Assembly: GCA_963713695.1 (NCBI GenBank)
Contig: CAVQMU010000006.1
Span: 186,001 to 250,000 of the forward strand
Source of the DNA: Rhodoblastus sp963713695
Lineage (GTDB): Bacteria > Pseudomonadota > Alphaproteobacteria > Rhizobiales > Beijerinckiaceae
Direction of reading: 5' to 3'
DNA length: 64,000 bases
The notes below the pieces were generated by a model. It worked only from the letters and a program-made list of their open reading frames with translations. It ran no database searches and was not told the origin of the DNA. Shown in pieces: positions 54,604 to 64,000 of the stretch. How positions within the stretch are numbered: the stretch's first letter is position 1; each line of letters begins with the position of its first letter. A program made the translations under genes and the position numbers.

Positions 54604-56521
54604 ATGCTGGACGGCCTGCGGATCATGTCGAAGAATATTTTTGGCCGCGCCATTCTGGCCGCCTTCGCCGGCCTGATCGTGATCGGCTTCGGCTTTTTTG
54701 GCATTCGCGACGTCTTCACCAATTTCCGCGCCAACCAGCTCGCGACCGTCGGCGACGCGGAAATCGAGCGCGCCGCAGTTCCGCAACGAATACCAGACCG
54801 AGTTGCAGGGCATGCAGCGCCAGGCGCGGCGCGCCATCACCAATGAGGAGGCCCGCGCCATCGGTCTCGATCGCCAGGTGCTGACGCGACTCCTGACCGG
54901 CGCCGCCCTCGACCAGGCCGGAGCCAAGCTCGGGCTCGCGGTTTCCGACGCCGCGGTCGCCAGGACCATCCGGGCCAACAAGTCCTTCGCCGGGCTCAAC
55001 GGCGCCTTCGACCAGGCGCGCCTCGACGAAATCCTGCGCGAAAACGGCTACACGGAAACCGCCTACGTCCACGAACAGCGGCTGGACGCAGCTGCGTCAG
55101 CAGATCGTGACGGCGGTGAACGGCGGCTTCCAGCTGCCGCAGGTCATGCTCTCGGCGATCAACACTTTCGCCAACGAGACGCGCAAGGCCGATTATTTCG
55201 TGCTGCCCGCCCCTGCCGCCTCGACCGCCGCCACGCCCAGCGACGAGGACGATCAAGACCTATTACGACCTGCGGAAGGACGCCTATCGCACGCCGGAAT
55301 ATCGGAAGGTCACCGTGCTGAACGTCCTGCCCGAGCAGGTGGCCAAGACCCTTCAGATATCCGACGAAGTCAGCGCAAAAATACTACGATCTGAATGCGG
55401 AAAAGCTCTACTCCACTCCGGAAAAGCGCGTCCTCCAGCAATTGACCTTCGCCTCGCGGCGACAGGCCGAAAGCGCCGAGCAGCGCATCAAGGCGGGCGA
55501 GACTTTCGCCGCCGTCGCCGCCGACAAGAATGCGGGCGGCGTGCTCGCCGACCTTGGCGAGACGACCAAGGCCGCGATTTTCGACAAGGCGGTCGCCGAC
55601 GCGGCTTTCGCGACGTCGCAGCCGGGCGTCGCCGCGCCGGTCGAGGGCAAGTTCGGCGTGGTCCTGGTCAATGTCGCGAAAATCGAGCCCGGCTCCGCAA
55701 AACCCTTCGCTGAGGTCAAGGACCAGATCAAGGACGGCATTGCGAAAGCCCAGGCGCGAGGTGAAATCCAGAAACTGCACGACAAGATCGAGGACCTGCG
55801 CTCCCAGGGCAAGCCCCTCTCGGAAGCCGCCGCTGCGCTGTCGCTGCAGGTCGGCGCCTATGAAACGGACGCCTCGGGCGCCGGCAAGGGCGAAAACGGC
55901 AAGCCCGGCGCGCCGATCGCGGCGCTGGTCGCCTCGCCGGAACTGCTGAAGGCGATCTTCGCCTCCGACGTCGGCGTCGACAATGATTCCGTCTCGCGCA
56001 AGGACGGCGGCTATTCCTGGTTCGAGATCGGCGCGATCGAGCCCTCGCGCCTGCTTTCGCTGGACGACGTCAAGCCCGCGGTGATCCAGTCGATGCGCGA
56101 GAGCGTCGTGCAGAAAGATCTCGCCGCCAAGGCCAACGATCTCGCGCGCAAGATCAATTCGGGCGCAAGCCTTGCCGAAGTCGCCGCCGCCAATGGCGCC
56201 CAGCCGCAACAGGCGCAGGACGTCAAGCGCGCGGGCGGCGTCGGGCTCAACGCCGCGGCCGTAGCGCAGATTTTCGGGACGCCGGTCGGCGGCGCAGGCG
56301 TCGCCCTTGCCGACAACGGCGGGCGCGTGGTGTTCAAGGTCACAGACGCGGCCACGCCGCCGCTCGATCCGAAATCCCCTGCTCTCGCCGGCGTGTTGCC
56401 GCAGATTCAGTCCGCCGCCTCAGACGACCTGCTGACCGAATATATCGCGGGACTGCAGGCGCAATTGGGAACCCGCATCAACCAGGCCGCCCTGCGCGCC
56501 GCCATCGGCGGGGAACAGTGA
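54604..56521 (+). CDS. ppiD: Periplasmic PpiD/SurA-like peptidyl-prolyl isomerase (four frame breaks)
   Basis: It starts MLDGLRIMSKNIFGRAILAA with one membrane helix (AFAGLIVIGFGFFGIRDVF) anchoring a periplasmic chaperone. The SurA_N-like part follows (FRNEYQTELQGMQRQARR, then DQARLDEILRENGYTETAYV), then a parvulin-type PPIase region (ESAEQRIKAGETFAAVAADK, GVVLVNVAKIEPGSAKPFAE). Breaks near 54,775, 55,090, 55,248 and 55,383 (an AAAAA run) are each fixed by deleting one base, giving ~637 residues, the usual length. It aids folding of secreted and outer-membrane proteins. Followed 10 bp later by trpE, as in many Hyphomicrobiales. Confidence 0.87.
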
Positions 56522-56531
56522 GGGCGTGACC

Positions 56532-58065
56532 ATGTTCCAGCCAGAATTCGGCGCTTTTTCAGCGCGCTACGAGGCCGGCGAGCCGTCGCTGGTCAGCCTG
56601 CATCTCGTCGCCGATCTCGAAACCCCGGTTTCGGCCTTCCTGAAACTGTCGCGCGGGCGCGACGGCGATCTTTTCCTGCTCGAATCCGTCGAGGGCGGCG
56701 CCGCGCGCGGCCGCTATTCGATGATCGGCCTCGACCCCGACGTGATCTTTCGCGTGCAGGGCGGCAGGGCCGAGATCAATCGCGACGCCCTGCGCGACAA
56801 GCAGGCTTTCGCGCCTTGCGGGAAGAAGCCGCTCGACGCCTTGCGCGCCCTGCTCGACAAATCCGCCATTCCCGCGGCGGCGAACGGGTCATCGGGCCTG
56901 CCGCCCATGGCCGCCGGGGTGTTCGGCTATCTCGGCTATGACATGGTGCGCGAGATGGAGCGGCTCGCCCCGGCCAAGCCCGACCCGATCGGCACGCCGG
57001 ACGCCCTGCTGGTGCGGCCGACCCTGATGGCGGTGTTCGACTCCGTGCGCGACGAGATTTCGCTGGTGACCCCCGTGCGGCCGCAGGCCGGCGTCGGCGC
57101 GAAGGCGGCCTACGAGGCGGCGATCGAGCGGCTCGAATCCGTCGTCGCGGTGCTGGAAGGGCCGCTGCGCCACGACGGCCAGCCCGAAGACGCGCTGCTG
57201 CTGCAAAGCCATGCGCCGACGTCCAACACCACCGAGGCGCAATTCCTCGCCATGGTCGAGCAGGCCAAGTCCTATATCCGCGCCGGCGACATTTTCCAGG
57301 TCGTGCTGTCGCAGCGCTTCACCTCGCCGTTCCAGCTGCCGGCTTTCGCGCTCTATCGCGCGCTGCGCCGGGTCAATCCCGCGCCCTTCCTGTGCTATCT
57401 CGATTTCGGCGGCTTCCAGATCGTCTGCTCCAGCCCGGAAATTCTGGTGCGCGCGCGCGACGGCAAGGTGCACGATCCGCCCCATCGCCGGCACCCGCTG
57501 GCGCGGCGAGACCCGGGAGCAGGACGAGGCGCTGGCGCAGGAACTGCTCGCCGACGAGAAGGAGCGCGCCGAACACCTGATGCTGCTCGACCTCGGCCGC
57601 AACGATGTCGGCCGCGTCGCGGAAATCGGCACGGTGGAGGTCACCGAACAATTCGTCATCGAGCGCTACAGCCATGTCATGCACATCGTCTCGAACGTCG
57701 AGGGCAAGCTCGATCCCGCGCATGACGTGATCGACGCGCTGGCGGCGGGCTTCCCCGCCGGCACCGTTTCGGGCGCGCCAAAGGTGCGGGCGATGGAGAT
57801 CATCGACGAGCTCGAGATCGACAAGCGCGGCATCTACGGCGGCTGCATCGGCTATTTCGGCGCATCCGGCGAAATGGACACCTGCATCGTGCTGCGCACC
57901 TCCGTCGTCAAGGACGGCAAGATGCATGTGCAGGCGGGCGCGGGAATCGTCTATGATTCCGATCCGGCGAGCGAGCAGCGCGAATGCGTCAACAAGGCGC
58001 GGGCCCTGTTCCGCGCCGCGGAAGAAGCCCTGCGCTTCGCTTCGACGGTGAAGCGGGGGCAGTAA
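56532..58065 (+). CDS. trpE: Anthranilate synthase component I (one frame break)
   Basis: Corrected length ~510 residues. The N-terminal domain has LFLLESVEGGAARGRYSMIG (tryptophan-binding LLES element). The chorismate domain has YIRAGDIFQVVLSQRF, IRPIAGTRWRGETREQDEAL, LLDLGRNDVGRVAEIGTVEV, AGFPAGTVSGAPKVRAMEII and QAGAGIVYDSDP. The break near 57,474 (AAGGTGCACGATC) needs removal of one base. First step of tryptophan synthesis from chorismate; trpG does not follow directly here, as a helicase gene comes next. Start at the ATG with GAGGG upstream. Confidence 0.95.
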
Positions 58066-58075
58066 TTCCCTACGC

Positions 58076-58097
58076 CGTCATTGCGAGCGGAGCGAAG
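58076..58097 (+). repeat. Dispersed intergenic repeat (CGTCATTGCGAG type), copy 2
   Basis: Identical over 22 bp to 48579-48600 and continuing into GCAATCCAG, the classic extension of this repeat type. It is located in the trpE-helicase gap. Confidence 0.78.
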
Positions 58098-58212
58098 CAA
58101 TCCAGAAGGCCCGAAGCCGGAGTCTGGAATGCGTCGCTTCTTTTGGCTATGACGGTCTATAATCAATGCGGCGGCCTCATCTGGCGCCCCCAAAAACAAG
58201 ATCGGCACAAAC

Positions 58213-59889
58213 TTGACCTTCGACAAAGCCAGCCCCGCGCTGGCGCGCGCGCTCGCAGAGCACGACTACCAGACGCCCACCTCTGTCCAGGCCGCCGTGC
58301 TGCGGCCGGAGGCGGAGGGGCGCGACATACTCGTCTCGGCCCAGACCGGCTCCGGCAAGACCGTCGCCTTCGGCCTCGCCATGGGCGCCGAACTGCTCGG
58401 CGCGGGCGACAAGGTTCCCCAGGCCGGCGCGCCGCTGGGCCTCGTCATCGCGCCGACGCGCGAACTGGCCTTGCAGGTCGCGCGCGAATTGCAATGGCTC
58501 TACCATCACGCGGGGGCGCGCATCGTCTCGTGCGTCGGCGGCATGGACCAGCGCACCGAGCGCCGAGCCTTGCAGGCGGGCGTCCATATCATCGTCGGCA
58601 CGCCCGGCCGGTTGCGCGACCATATCGAACGCCACGCCTTCGACGCCTCGCGCCTCGCGGCGGTCGTGCTCGACGAAGCCGACGAGATGCTCGACATGGG
58701 CTTTCGCGAGGATCTCGAATTCATCCTGGACGCCACGCCCGATACCCGCCGCACCCTGATGTTCTCGGCCACCATGCCGAAAAGCATCGCGGCGCTGGCC
58801 AAGAAATACCAGCGCAACGCCCTGCGCATCGAAGCGGCCGGCGAGGCCAAGAGCCATGCCGACATCGAATATCGCGCCGTCCGCGTCGATCCGCGCGAGA
58901 CCGAAAAGGCGGTCGTCAACCTGCTGCGCTTCTACGATTCGCCGACCGCCATCGTCTTCTGCAACACGCGCGATTCCGTGCGCCATCTGCAGGCGATCCT
59001 GCAGGAGCGCGGCTTCGCCGCCGCGCTTCTGTCCGGCGAACTCGGCCAGCACGAGCGCAACCTGTCCATGCAGGCCCTGCGCGACGGACGGGCGCGCGTC
59101 TGCGTCGCCACCGATGTCGCGGCGCGCGGCCTCGACCTGCCCACAGTCGGCCTCGTCATCCACGCCGACCTGCCGCATGACGCCGAGGTCCTGCAGCACC
59201 GCTCGGGACGCACCGGCCGCGCCGGCCGCAAGGGCGTCAGCGTGCTGCTGGTGCCGCCAAAGGCCCGCCGCCGCGCCGAAAACCTGATCGGCCAGGCGCG
59301 GATCGAAGTGGAATGGGCGGCGCCGCCAAGCGCCGAGGACATCCGCCAGCTCGACCAGCGCCGCCTGCTGCAGGATCCGATGCTCAATGACGAGCCGACC
59401 GAGGAGGACAGCGAGATCGCCAACCTTCTCATGACCGAGCTCGGCGCGGAAAAGATCGCCGTGGCGCTCGCGCGGGTTTTACGCGGCAGATTGCCTCAGG
59501 CCGAAGAGGTTTCCGATCCCGGCTTCGACTCGGAGAAGCGTGGCGCGCGCGATTTCCCGCCGGGAAAACCGGCCAGGGCGCATAAGGAGCCCATGCCGGG
59601 CGCCGTGTGGTTCAAGCTCGATATCGGCCGCTCGAAAAACGCCGATCCGAAATGGCTGCTGCCCATGCTCTGCCGGAAAGGCGGCGTTCAGCGCGAAGAC
59701 ATTGGAGCGATTCGCATCTTTCCGAACGAAACCAAGGTCGAAATCGCCTCCAACGTCGCCGGAGCCTTCCTGCAGGCCATGCGCCGTCCCGGCGGCGACA
59801 GGATTGGCGTCGAGAAGATCGACGAGGGACATGCGTCGCTCAACGATACGCCGCCCCGTCCCCCGAAAAGGCCAAAAAAGAAGAGCTGA
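58213..59889 (+). CDS. DEAD-box RNA helicase with DbpA-type RNA-binding domain
   Basis: 558 residues from a TTG (no ATG/GTG near; ribosome site weak). Motifs: Q-motif YQTPTSVQ, I SAQTGSGKT, Ia APTRELALQ, Ib GTPGRLRDHI, II VLDEADEMLDMGF, III MFSATMP, IV IVFCNTRD, V VATDVAARGLD, VI HRSGRTGRAGRKG. The C-terminal ~75 residues (AVWFKLDIGRSKNADPKWLL to VAGAFLQAMRRPGG) match the DbpA/CsdA RNA-binding domain, which targets DbpA to 23S rRNA. A Lys/Arg-rich tail follows. Likely a ribosome assembly or RNA remodelling factor. Confidence 0.92.
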   Translation: MTFDKASPALARALAEHDYQTPTSVQAAVLRPEAEGRDILVSAQTGSGKTVAFGLAMGAELLGAGDKVPQAGAPLGLVIAPTRELALQVARELQWLYHHAGARIVSCVGGMDQRTERRALQAGVHIIVGTPGRLRDHIERHAFDASRLAAVVLDEADEMLDMGFREDLEFILDATPDTRRTLMFSATMPKSIAALAKKYQRNALRIEAAGEAKSHADIEYRAVRVDPRETEKAVVNLLRFYDSPTAIVFCNTRDSVRHLQAILQERGFAAALLSGELGQHERNLSMQALRDGRARVCVATDVAARGLDLPTVGLVIHADLPHDAEVLQHRSGRTGRAGRKGVSVLLVPPKARRRAENLIGQARIEVEWAAPPSAEDIRQLDQRRLLQDPMLNDEPTEEDSEIANLLMTELGAEKIAVALARVLRGRLPQAEEVSDPGFDSEKRGARDFPPGKPARAHKEPMPGAVWFKLDIGRSKNADPKWLLPMLCRKGGVQREDIGAIRIFPNETKVEIASNVAGAFLQAMRRPGGDRIGVEKIDEGHASLNDTPPRPPKRPKKKS

Positions 59890-59984
59890 GCCGCCTGCCA
59901 CCATGCGGCGGACTGTAAGATACAGGATCTATCCATCTGTCTTGGCAACATATATTTGTTGCACAATCACACGAGGCGAGCCGC

Positions 59985-61943
59985 TCAGGCCGCTGCTTCC
60001 CGCGGCAAGGCGCTGAGCGGCCGGTCGAATTGCGCGCCGGCCTTGCCATTCCGCGCCCAGGCGATCCGCGCCGGGACCGCGACGCCGTCAAGCTGGATCA
60101 TGATCGAGTCGCCCGGCCGGCGGCCAAGTCGATCGGTGAATTTGGCGCCGGTCAGACTGATGTCGTCCAGCGTCGTCGTTTCCAGCCGACCGCCCGAATT
60201 CGATCGTCACTTCCAGCCGCAGGCTCTGGCGCAAGGCGTTGCGGCGCTCGGTGAGGTCGCCCTGCATCATGTCCACGAAGCGCTCGAGCGCCTCGGCGAT
60301 GCGCTTCGCAGCGCCCGCGAGGTTTTCCGACACTTTCGCAAGCTGCGTCGCCTCCGTGTCGGTCCGTTCGGCGACCACGGTCACAGCCCGCACATTGTCG
60401 GCCGCTTCCTCGCTGCGTTCGGCGGCAGCGGCGACGTTCCCCGAGATTTCGCGAGTCGCCTCCTCCTGCCGGGACACCGCCGAGGCGATCGCCACGGTCA
60501 ATTCGCGGATTGAGGCGACCTTGCCGTTGATGTCCCGGATCGAGGCGACGGCGGCGCCGGTGGCCGATTGGACGAGACCGACCTGTTCGGCGATTTCGTC
60601 GACGGCGCGTCCAGTCTGCTCCGACAGGGCCTTGACCTCGCCCGCCACGACGGCAAACCCCCTCCCCGCCTCGCCCGCGCGCGCCGCCTCGATGGTTGCG
60701 TTCAGCGCAAGAAGGTTGGTGCCGGCCGGAGATGGAGCGGATCAGTTCCAGAATGGCGTCGATCTGGCGCGAGGAATTCGACCAGCGCGTTCATGTCGGT
60801 ATCCGCGCCTTCCGCGGCGGCCGCCGTCGAATCGACGATTTCGCGCGCGCGCTCGGCCTGCGCGGCGATCTCGCGGCTCGACGTTTCAAGCTCCGTGGTC
60901 TTGGCCGCCACCGCCTGCGAATTCGCGGCGGCTCCAGACGTGGCTTCCGCGGCGTTCCGGGCGTCCGCCTTGACGCTGGCGGCGCCCCTGTTCAGCGTCT
61001 CGGAGGCTTGCCGCATGGCCTCGGTCTGCTGGCCGAGTTCGGAGACGGAAGCCGCAACCGCCTGGTTGAATTCCTGCACCTGGCTTTGCAGCAGGTCCTG
61101 GCGGCGCTTTTCGGTTTCGCGCGCCGCGCGTTCGGCCTGGGACAGCCGGCGGCGGTCATGCTCGTTGGTCAGGAAGATCTCGATGGCCCGGCTCATGTCG
61201 CCGATTTCGTCGCTGCGCTCGATATAGGGCACATGCTCGGGCAAACGCCCGGCGGCCATGCCGGTCATGACATCGGTGACGCCATGCACCGGCCTGACCA
61301 TGAATTTCTGAACGGCGAACCAGGCGAGGCCGGTCACGGCGAAGGCCGAGGCGGCAAAAAAAGCCATGAGCATCGTCATCCAGACGTCCTCGGCGGCGGC
61401 GTCCGCCTCCACCGCGGCTGTGAAATGATTGGTTTCGCTCACCAGCGCATCGATACCCCCGCGATGAAGCTTGTAGGCTTGCGCTATTTCGCCGAAGGCC
61501 GCGTCCGCCGCGGCGCGGTCGCCGCTCTCCAGCGCCGGCAGGAAACGATCGAAACAGACGCGCCAGAACGGCCGGGCCGGAGCGTCGGCGGCGTCCATCA
61601 GGGCGCGGAGGCGGCCGGTGAGACCCTGGGACGTCCAGTACTGCCTCCTCTCGTCATAATCCTTGTTCAATTGCTTCAGGCGCGCGGCGTGTTCCCCCAG
61701 CCCCCCCTTCGGAGCGTCCAGGGCGAGATTTACCTCGAGAAAGGCCTCGATCAGATATTCGGGCGGCGGCAGGATGTCCGCGACAAGGTCCTTGCCTTGC
61801 ATGACGCGGTCGTAGACAGGGCCGCCAACCTTCAATTTGCGGAAACTGAAATAGGAGGCGCCGGAATTGAGGGCGCAACCGAGTAGCATGATCGCCGCGA
61901 CAATTTTCGCGGCTGACGAAAGACGAATTGTGACGCGCTGCAT
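59985..61943 (-). CDS. Methyl-accepting chemotaxis protein fused to a C-terminal PilZ domain (three frame breaks)
   Basis: Corrected length ~651 residues. Two membrane helices (IVAAIMLLGCALNSGASYFS and MLMAFFAASAFAVTGLAWFA) frame a ~150-residue periplasmic sensor. HAMP (RPVHGVTDVMTGMAAGRLPE), then the signalling tip NLLALNATIEAARAGEAGRG with FAVVAGEVKALSEQTGRAVD. After RNALRQSLRLEVTIEF the protein continues in the next frame as LETTTLDDISLTGAKF; RxxxR and DxSxxG are the c-di-GMP contacts of PilZ. Breaks near 60,772, 60,723 and 60,187 are each one extra base. No che genes are nearby. It probably couples c-di-GMP to taxis or motility. Confidence 0.85.
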
Positions 61944-62222
61944 GCGAAAAGCCCTTTCGCCCGGACCCCGACAGGGAACGGTCGATGTCCAGCCCAGCTA
62001 TAGCGCCAAGGCGCTTGCCTGAAGCTGTCGCCGGGACTGCGTTCAAGGCGCGAGAACAAGGCGCAAGAACAAGGCGCCGTCGAAGCCGCGCCGGACCGGC
62101 GTTGGAAGATCACGAGCTTTTTTCTCAAATTTGTCTTTTATTGCAGAATGTTAAGGGAACGGCCAGCCTCCGTGAGGTTGGAAAGGCGCATGCTCGCCGC
62201 CAACAATCATGGAGAAGGACAA

Positions 62223-62489
62223 ATGATTACAAACATCCCCGCCCCTTCCTCCGAGGATCTCGACGCCTTCTCGCGCCGGCTAGGCGTGAGAACGCGCGAG
62301 TTCAATAACGGCGGCGAGTTTTCGACTGCGCGCGACGCTTATCTCGAGCAACGCCGGAAACGCCATGCAGCCCTGGAGGCAAAGCTCGAAAGCGCCATCC
62401 GGCGCGGAGCCGTATGGGCGTCGATACGCCTTGAACTTGAACGGGACTTCGACACGCTGTGCGACAATTTCGGCTATCAGTTGAATTGA
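62223..62489 (+). CDS. Small hypothetical protein
   Basis: 88 residues, chosen at ATG 62223 because GGAGAAGG precedes it at ideal spacing. Mostly helical and charged: SSEDLDAFSRRLGVRTREFN, then YLEQRRKRHAALEAKLESAI and LELERDFDTLCDNFGYQLN. No signal peptide and no known motif. Convergent with scpB. Confidence 0.6.
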   Translation: MITNIPAPSSEDLDAFSRRLGVRTREFNNGGEFSTARDAYLEQRRKRHAALEAKLESAIRRGAVWASIRLELERDFDTLCDNFGYQLN

Positions 62490-62612
62490 TTTGACGCGGC
62501 GGCGATGAAGGGTTGCCTGTAACGGCCTTCAGGACATCCGGTATGGCGTCTAAATAAAAAACGACCGCGACGCGAACGGTTTCCGGCCGGCAGGCCTATT
62601 TCTCCGAATGGC

Positions 62613-63395
62613 TCAAGGTTCGGACGGCTTTTCCGGCATTTCCCGAAGCGCGTCTTGTGGCTCAACTTCCTCGGGCTCGTCGGGCAGGTCGGCGGCGAAA
62701 GCTTCTTCCAGCGGTTCGTCGCCGAGCGGCTCCTCGTCCTCGGCCAGGGCAAAATCGTCATTGGGCTGCGGCACGCCAAACCCCTTGGGCAGGCGCCCGT
62801 CAAACAGGCCCGCGCCCTTGAGTTCGTCGAGTCCGGGCAGGTCCGAAATCTGCTCCAGTCCGAAATGCAGCAAGAATTTTTCCGTGGTCCCGTAGGTGAC
62901 CGGTCGGCCGGGCGCGCGGCGGCGGCCGCGCAAGCGCACCCAACCGGTCTCGAGCAGCACGTCCATCGTGCCCTTTGACAGGGCCACGCCGCGAATATCC
63001 TCGATTTCCGCGCGGGTCGCCGGCTGGTGATAGGCGATGATCGCCAAAGTCTCCATGGCGGCGCGCGAGAGTTTTCGTGTTTCGGTCTTTTCGCGCTGCA
63101 GGGCCCAGGCGAGATCGGGCGCCGTGCGGAAGATCCACTTCGCGCCGACGCGAACAAGCTGGATGCCGCGTCCAAAATATTCGGCCTTCAGAAAGGCCAG
63201 CGCCGGAGCGAGATCGGCGCCTTCCGGCAGCCGCCGCACCATTTCCTCTTCGCTCAGCGGCTCGACGGAGGCGAAAATCAGGGCTTCGCATATGCGCATG
63301 GTCTCGCGCTGCGCCTCGTCGGGTTTTTCGCGCGCGACATGGGCGGCCGCCTCATGCGCCGCGAGATCGAACAGCTTGTCCTGCTCTTCCGACAT
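62613..63395 (-). CDS. scpB: Segregation and condensation protein B
   Basis: 260 residues. The tandem winged helices of ScpB are visible: MRICEALIFASVEPLSEEEM, KWIFRTAPDLAWALQ, LSRAAMETLAIIAYHQPATR with EIEDIRGVALSKGTMDVLLE, and the conserved APGRPVTYGTTEKFLLHFGL. An acidic, disordered C-terminal ~60 residues follows. With ScpA it forms the kleisin complex of SMC for chromosome segregation. It starts 3 bp after the scpA stop. Confidence 0.95.
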   Translation of the reverse strand: MSEEQDKLFDLAAHEAAAHVAREKPDEAQRETMRICEALIFASVEPLSEEEMVRRLPEGADLAPALAFLKAEYFGRGIQLVRVGAKWIFRTAPDLAWALQREKTETRKLSRAAMETLAIIAYHQPATRAEIEDIRGVALSKGTMDVLLETGWVRLRGRRRAPGRPVTYGTTEKFLLHFGLEQISDLPGLDELKGAGLFDGRLPKGFGVPQPNDDFALAEDEEPLGDEPLEEAFAADLPDEPEEVEPQDALREMPEKPSEP

Positions 63396-63398
63396 CGA

Positions 63399-64000
63399 TT
63401 ATTCCGCCGCCATTGCCGGCGGCGGCTCCTGCTCCTGCTTGCGGCGCAGCCAGATCGGCGCGAAGGCGCGGTCCTGCCGAAGGTCGATCAGGCCCTCCCG
63501 CACCATTTCAAGCGAGGCGGAAAAGGTCGAGGCGCGAACCGTGCGCGCCTGTTCCGGCTTGGCCGCCCAGGCGATCAGGTAATCGTCGAGCGCCGTCCAT
63601 TCCATGGCCATGCCGACGAGACGTTCGAGCACCTCGCGCGCCTCCGCCAGCGACCAGACCTGCCGGTGCTTGACGGAAACCAGGGAAAGCGCCTGTTTCT
63701 GCCGCTGCCGGGCGTAAGCGGCGAGCAGGTCGTAAATGCTGGCCTGGAAGCGCGCTGCATTGACCAGCTCCAGCCCCTCGGGGTTGCCACGCAAAAAATG
63801 GTCGGAGCCAAGCTGCGGGCGATCGAACAGCCGCGCCGACGCCGCGCGGATCGCCTGGAGACGGCGCAGCCTTTTGGCGAGGCTCGCGGCAAGCTCGACC
63901 GGATCGGGCTCTTCGGACTTGGGCGGGGCCGGCAGCAGCAGCCTCGACTTGAGATAGGCAAGCCAGGCCGCCATCACCAGGTAATCGGCGGCCAGTTCGA
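63399..64000 (-). CDS. scpA: Segregation and condensation protein A (start outside window)
   Basis: C-terminal ~200 residues of the ScpA kleisin, open to the right edge. The conserved YLVMAAWLAYLKSRLLLP segment is followed by a linker (PKSEEPDPVELAASLAKRLR), a middle region and the C-terminal winged-helix region ARTVRASTFSASLEMVREGL. It bridges SMC heads and binds ScpB. Adjacent and probably cotranscribed with scpB. Confidence 0.93.
   Translation of the reverse strand, partial: ELAADYLVMAAWLAYLKSRLLLPAPPKSEEPDPVELAASLAKRLRRLQAIRAASARLFDRPQLGSDHFLRGNPEGLELVNAARFQASIYDLLAAYARQRQKQALSLVSVKHRQVWSLAEAREVLERLVGMAMEWTALDDYLIAWAAKPEQARTVRASTFSASLEMVREGLIDLRQDRAFAPIWLRRKQEQEPPPAMAAE

Overview
This GC-rich window comes from the chromosome of an alphaproteobacterium, most likely of the order Hyphomicrobiales (Rhizobiales). 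Supporting signs are the tuf to tRNA-Trp linkage, the tpiA-secG-pyrG run divergent from ppiD-trpE, a VOC gene next to kdsA, and two families of Rhizobiales-style intergenic repeats. A MOFRL-type glycerate 2-kinase, a copper-handling operon and two [NiFe]-hydrogenase loci fit a metabolically versatile or methylotrophic member (Beijerinckiaceae/Methylocystaceae-like). That finer placement is inference only.

Layout. 1-8.2 kb: four paralogous minus-strand genes for large repeat proteins. Where the 3' end is in the window they share a C-terminal domain of the type I secretion kind, and three carry 45-residue tandem repeats. 8.5-10.9 kb: hupUV, an H2-sensing regulatory hydrogenase. 11-20 kb: a small secreted protein, a GT39-like glycosyltransferase, glycerate kinase, an alpha/beta hydrolase, an NTF2-like protein, a multi-PAS hybrid histidine kinase and a CCA-transferase-derived orphan. 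20.1-21.7 kb: tRNA-Trp and tuf with a displaced second copy of its 3' end. 22-30.1 kb: a complete kdp K+ transport operon with its two-component system (small ORF-kdpF-A-B-C-D-E). 30.4-35.6 kb: hoxFUYHW, an NAD-linked bidirectional hydrogenase with its maturation protease. 35.7-42.9 kb: MgtC-like protein between inverted repeats, an outer-membrane protein, two tiny secreted proteins, a FAD oxidoreductase, rpe and purB. 43-50.2 kb: kdsA-VOC, then a copper operon (copD, copC, TlpA-like, outer-membrane protein, DUF2946-like), HxlR, NTF2-like, MAPEG and a lone P-II protein. 50.3-58.1 kb: pyrG, secG, tpiA, ppiD and trpE. 58.2-64 kb: a DbpA-type helicase, a chemoreceptor fused to PilZ, scpB and the start-truncated scpA.

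How the genes connect. The HupUV sensor and the Hox enzyme point to H2-responsive redox metabolism, but no HupT/HoxA regulators, no membrane uptake hydrogenase and no hyp maturation genes are in the window. The copper operon overlaps at two joints and looks co-translated. Two minute secreted proteins share an unusual promoter architecture (11-bp-spaced GTTCA repeats), suggesting one common regulator.

Quality warning. At least nineteen frame breaks interrupt otherwise well-conserved genes (purB, trpE, ppiD, hupV, the chemoreceptor and others). Sixteen of them read as single-base insertions. I treat them as probable consensus errors rather than pseudogenes and give gene coordinates across the breaks.
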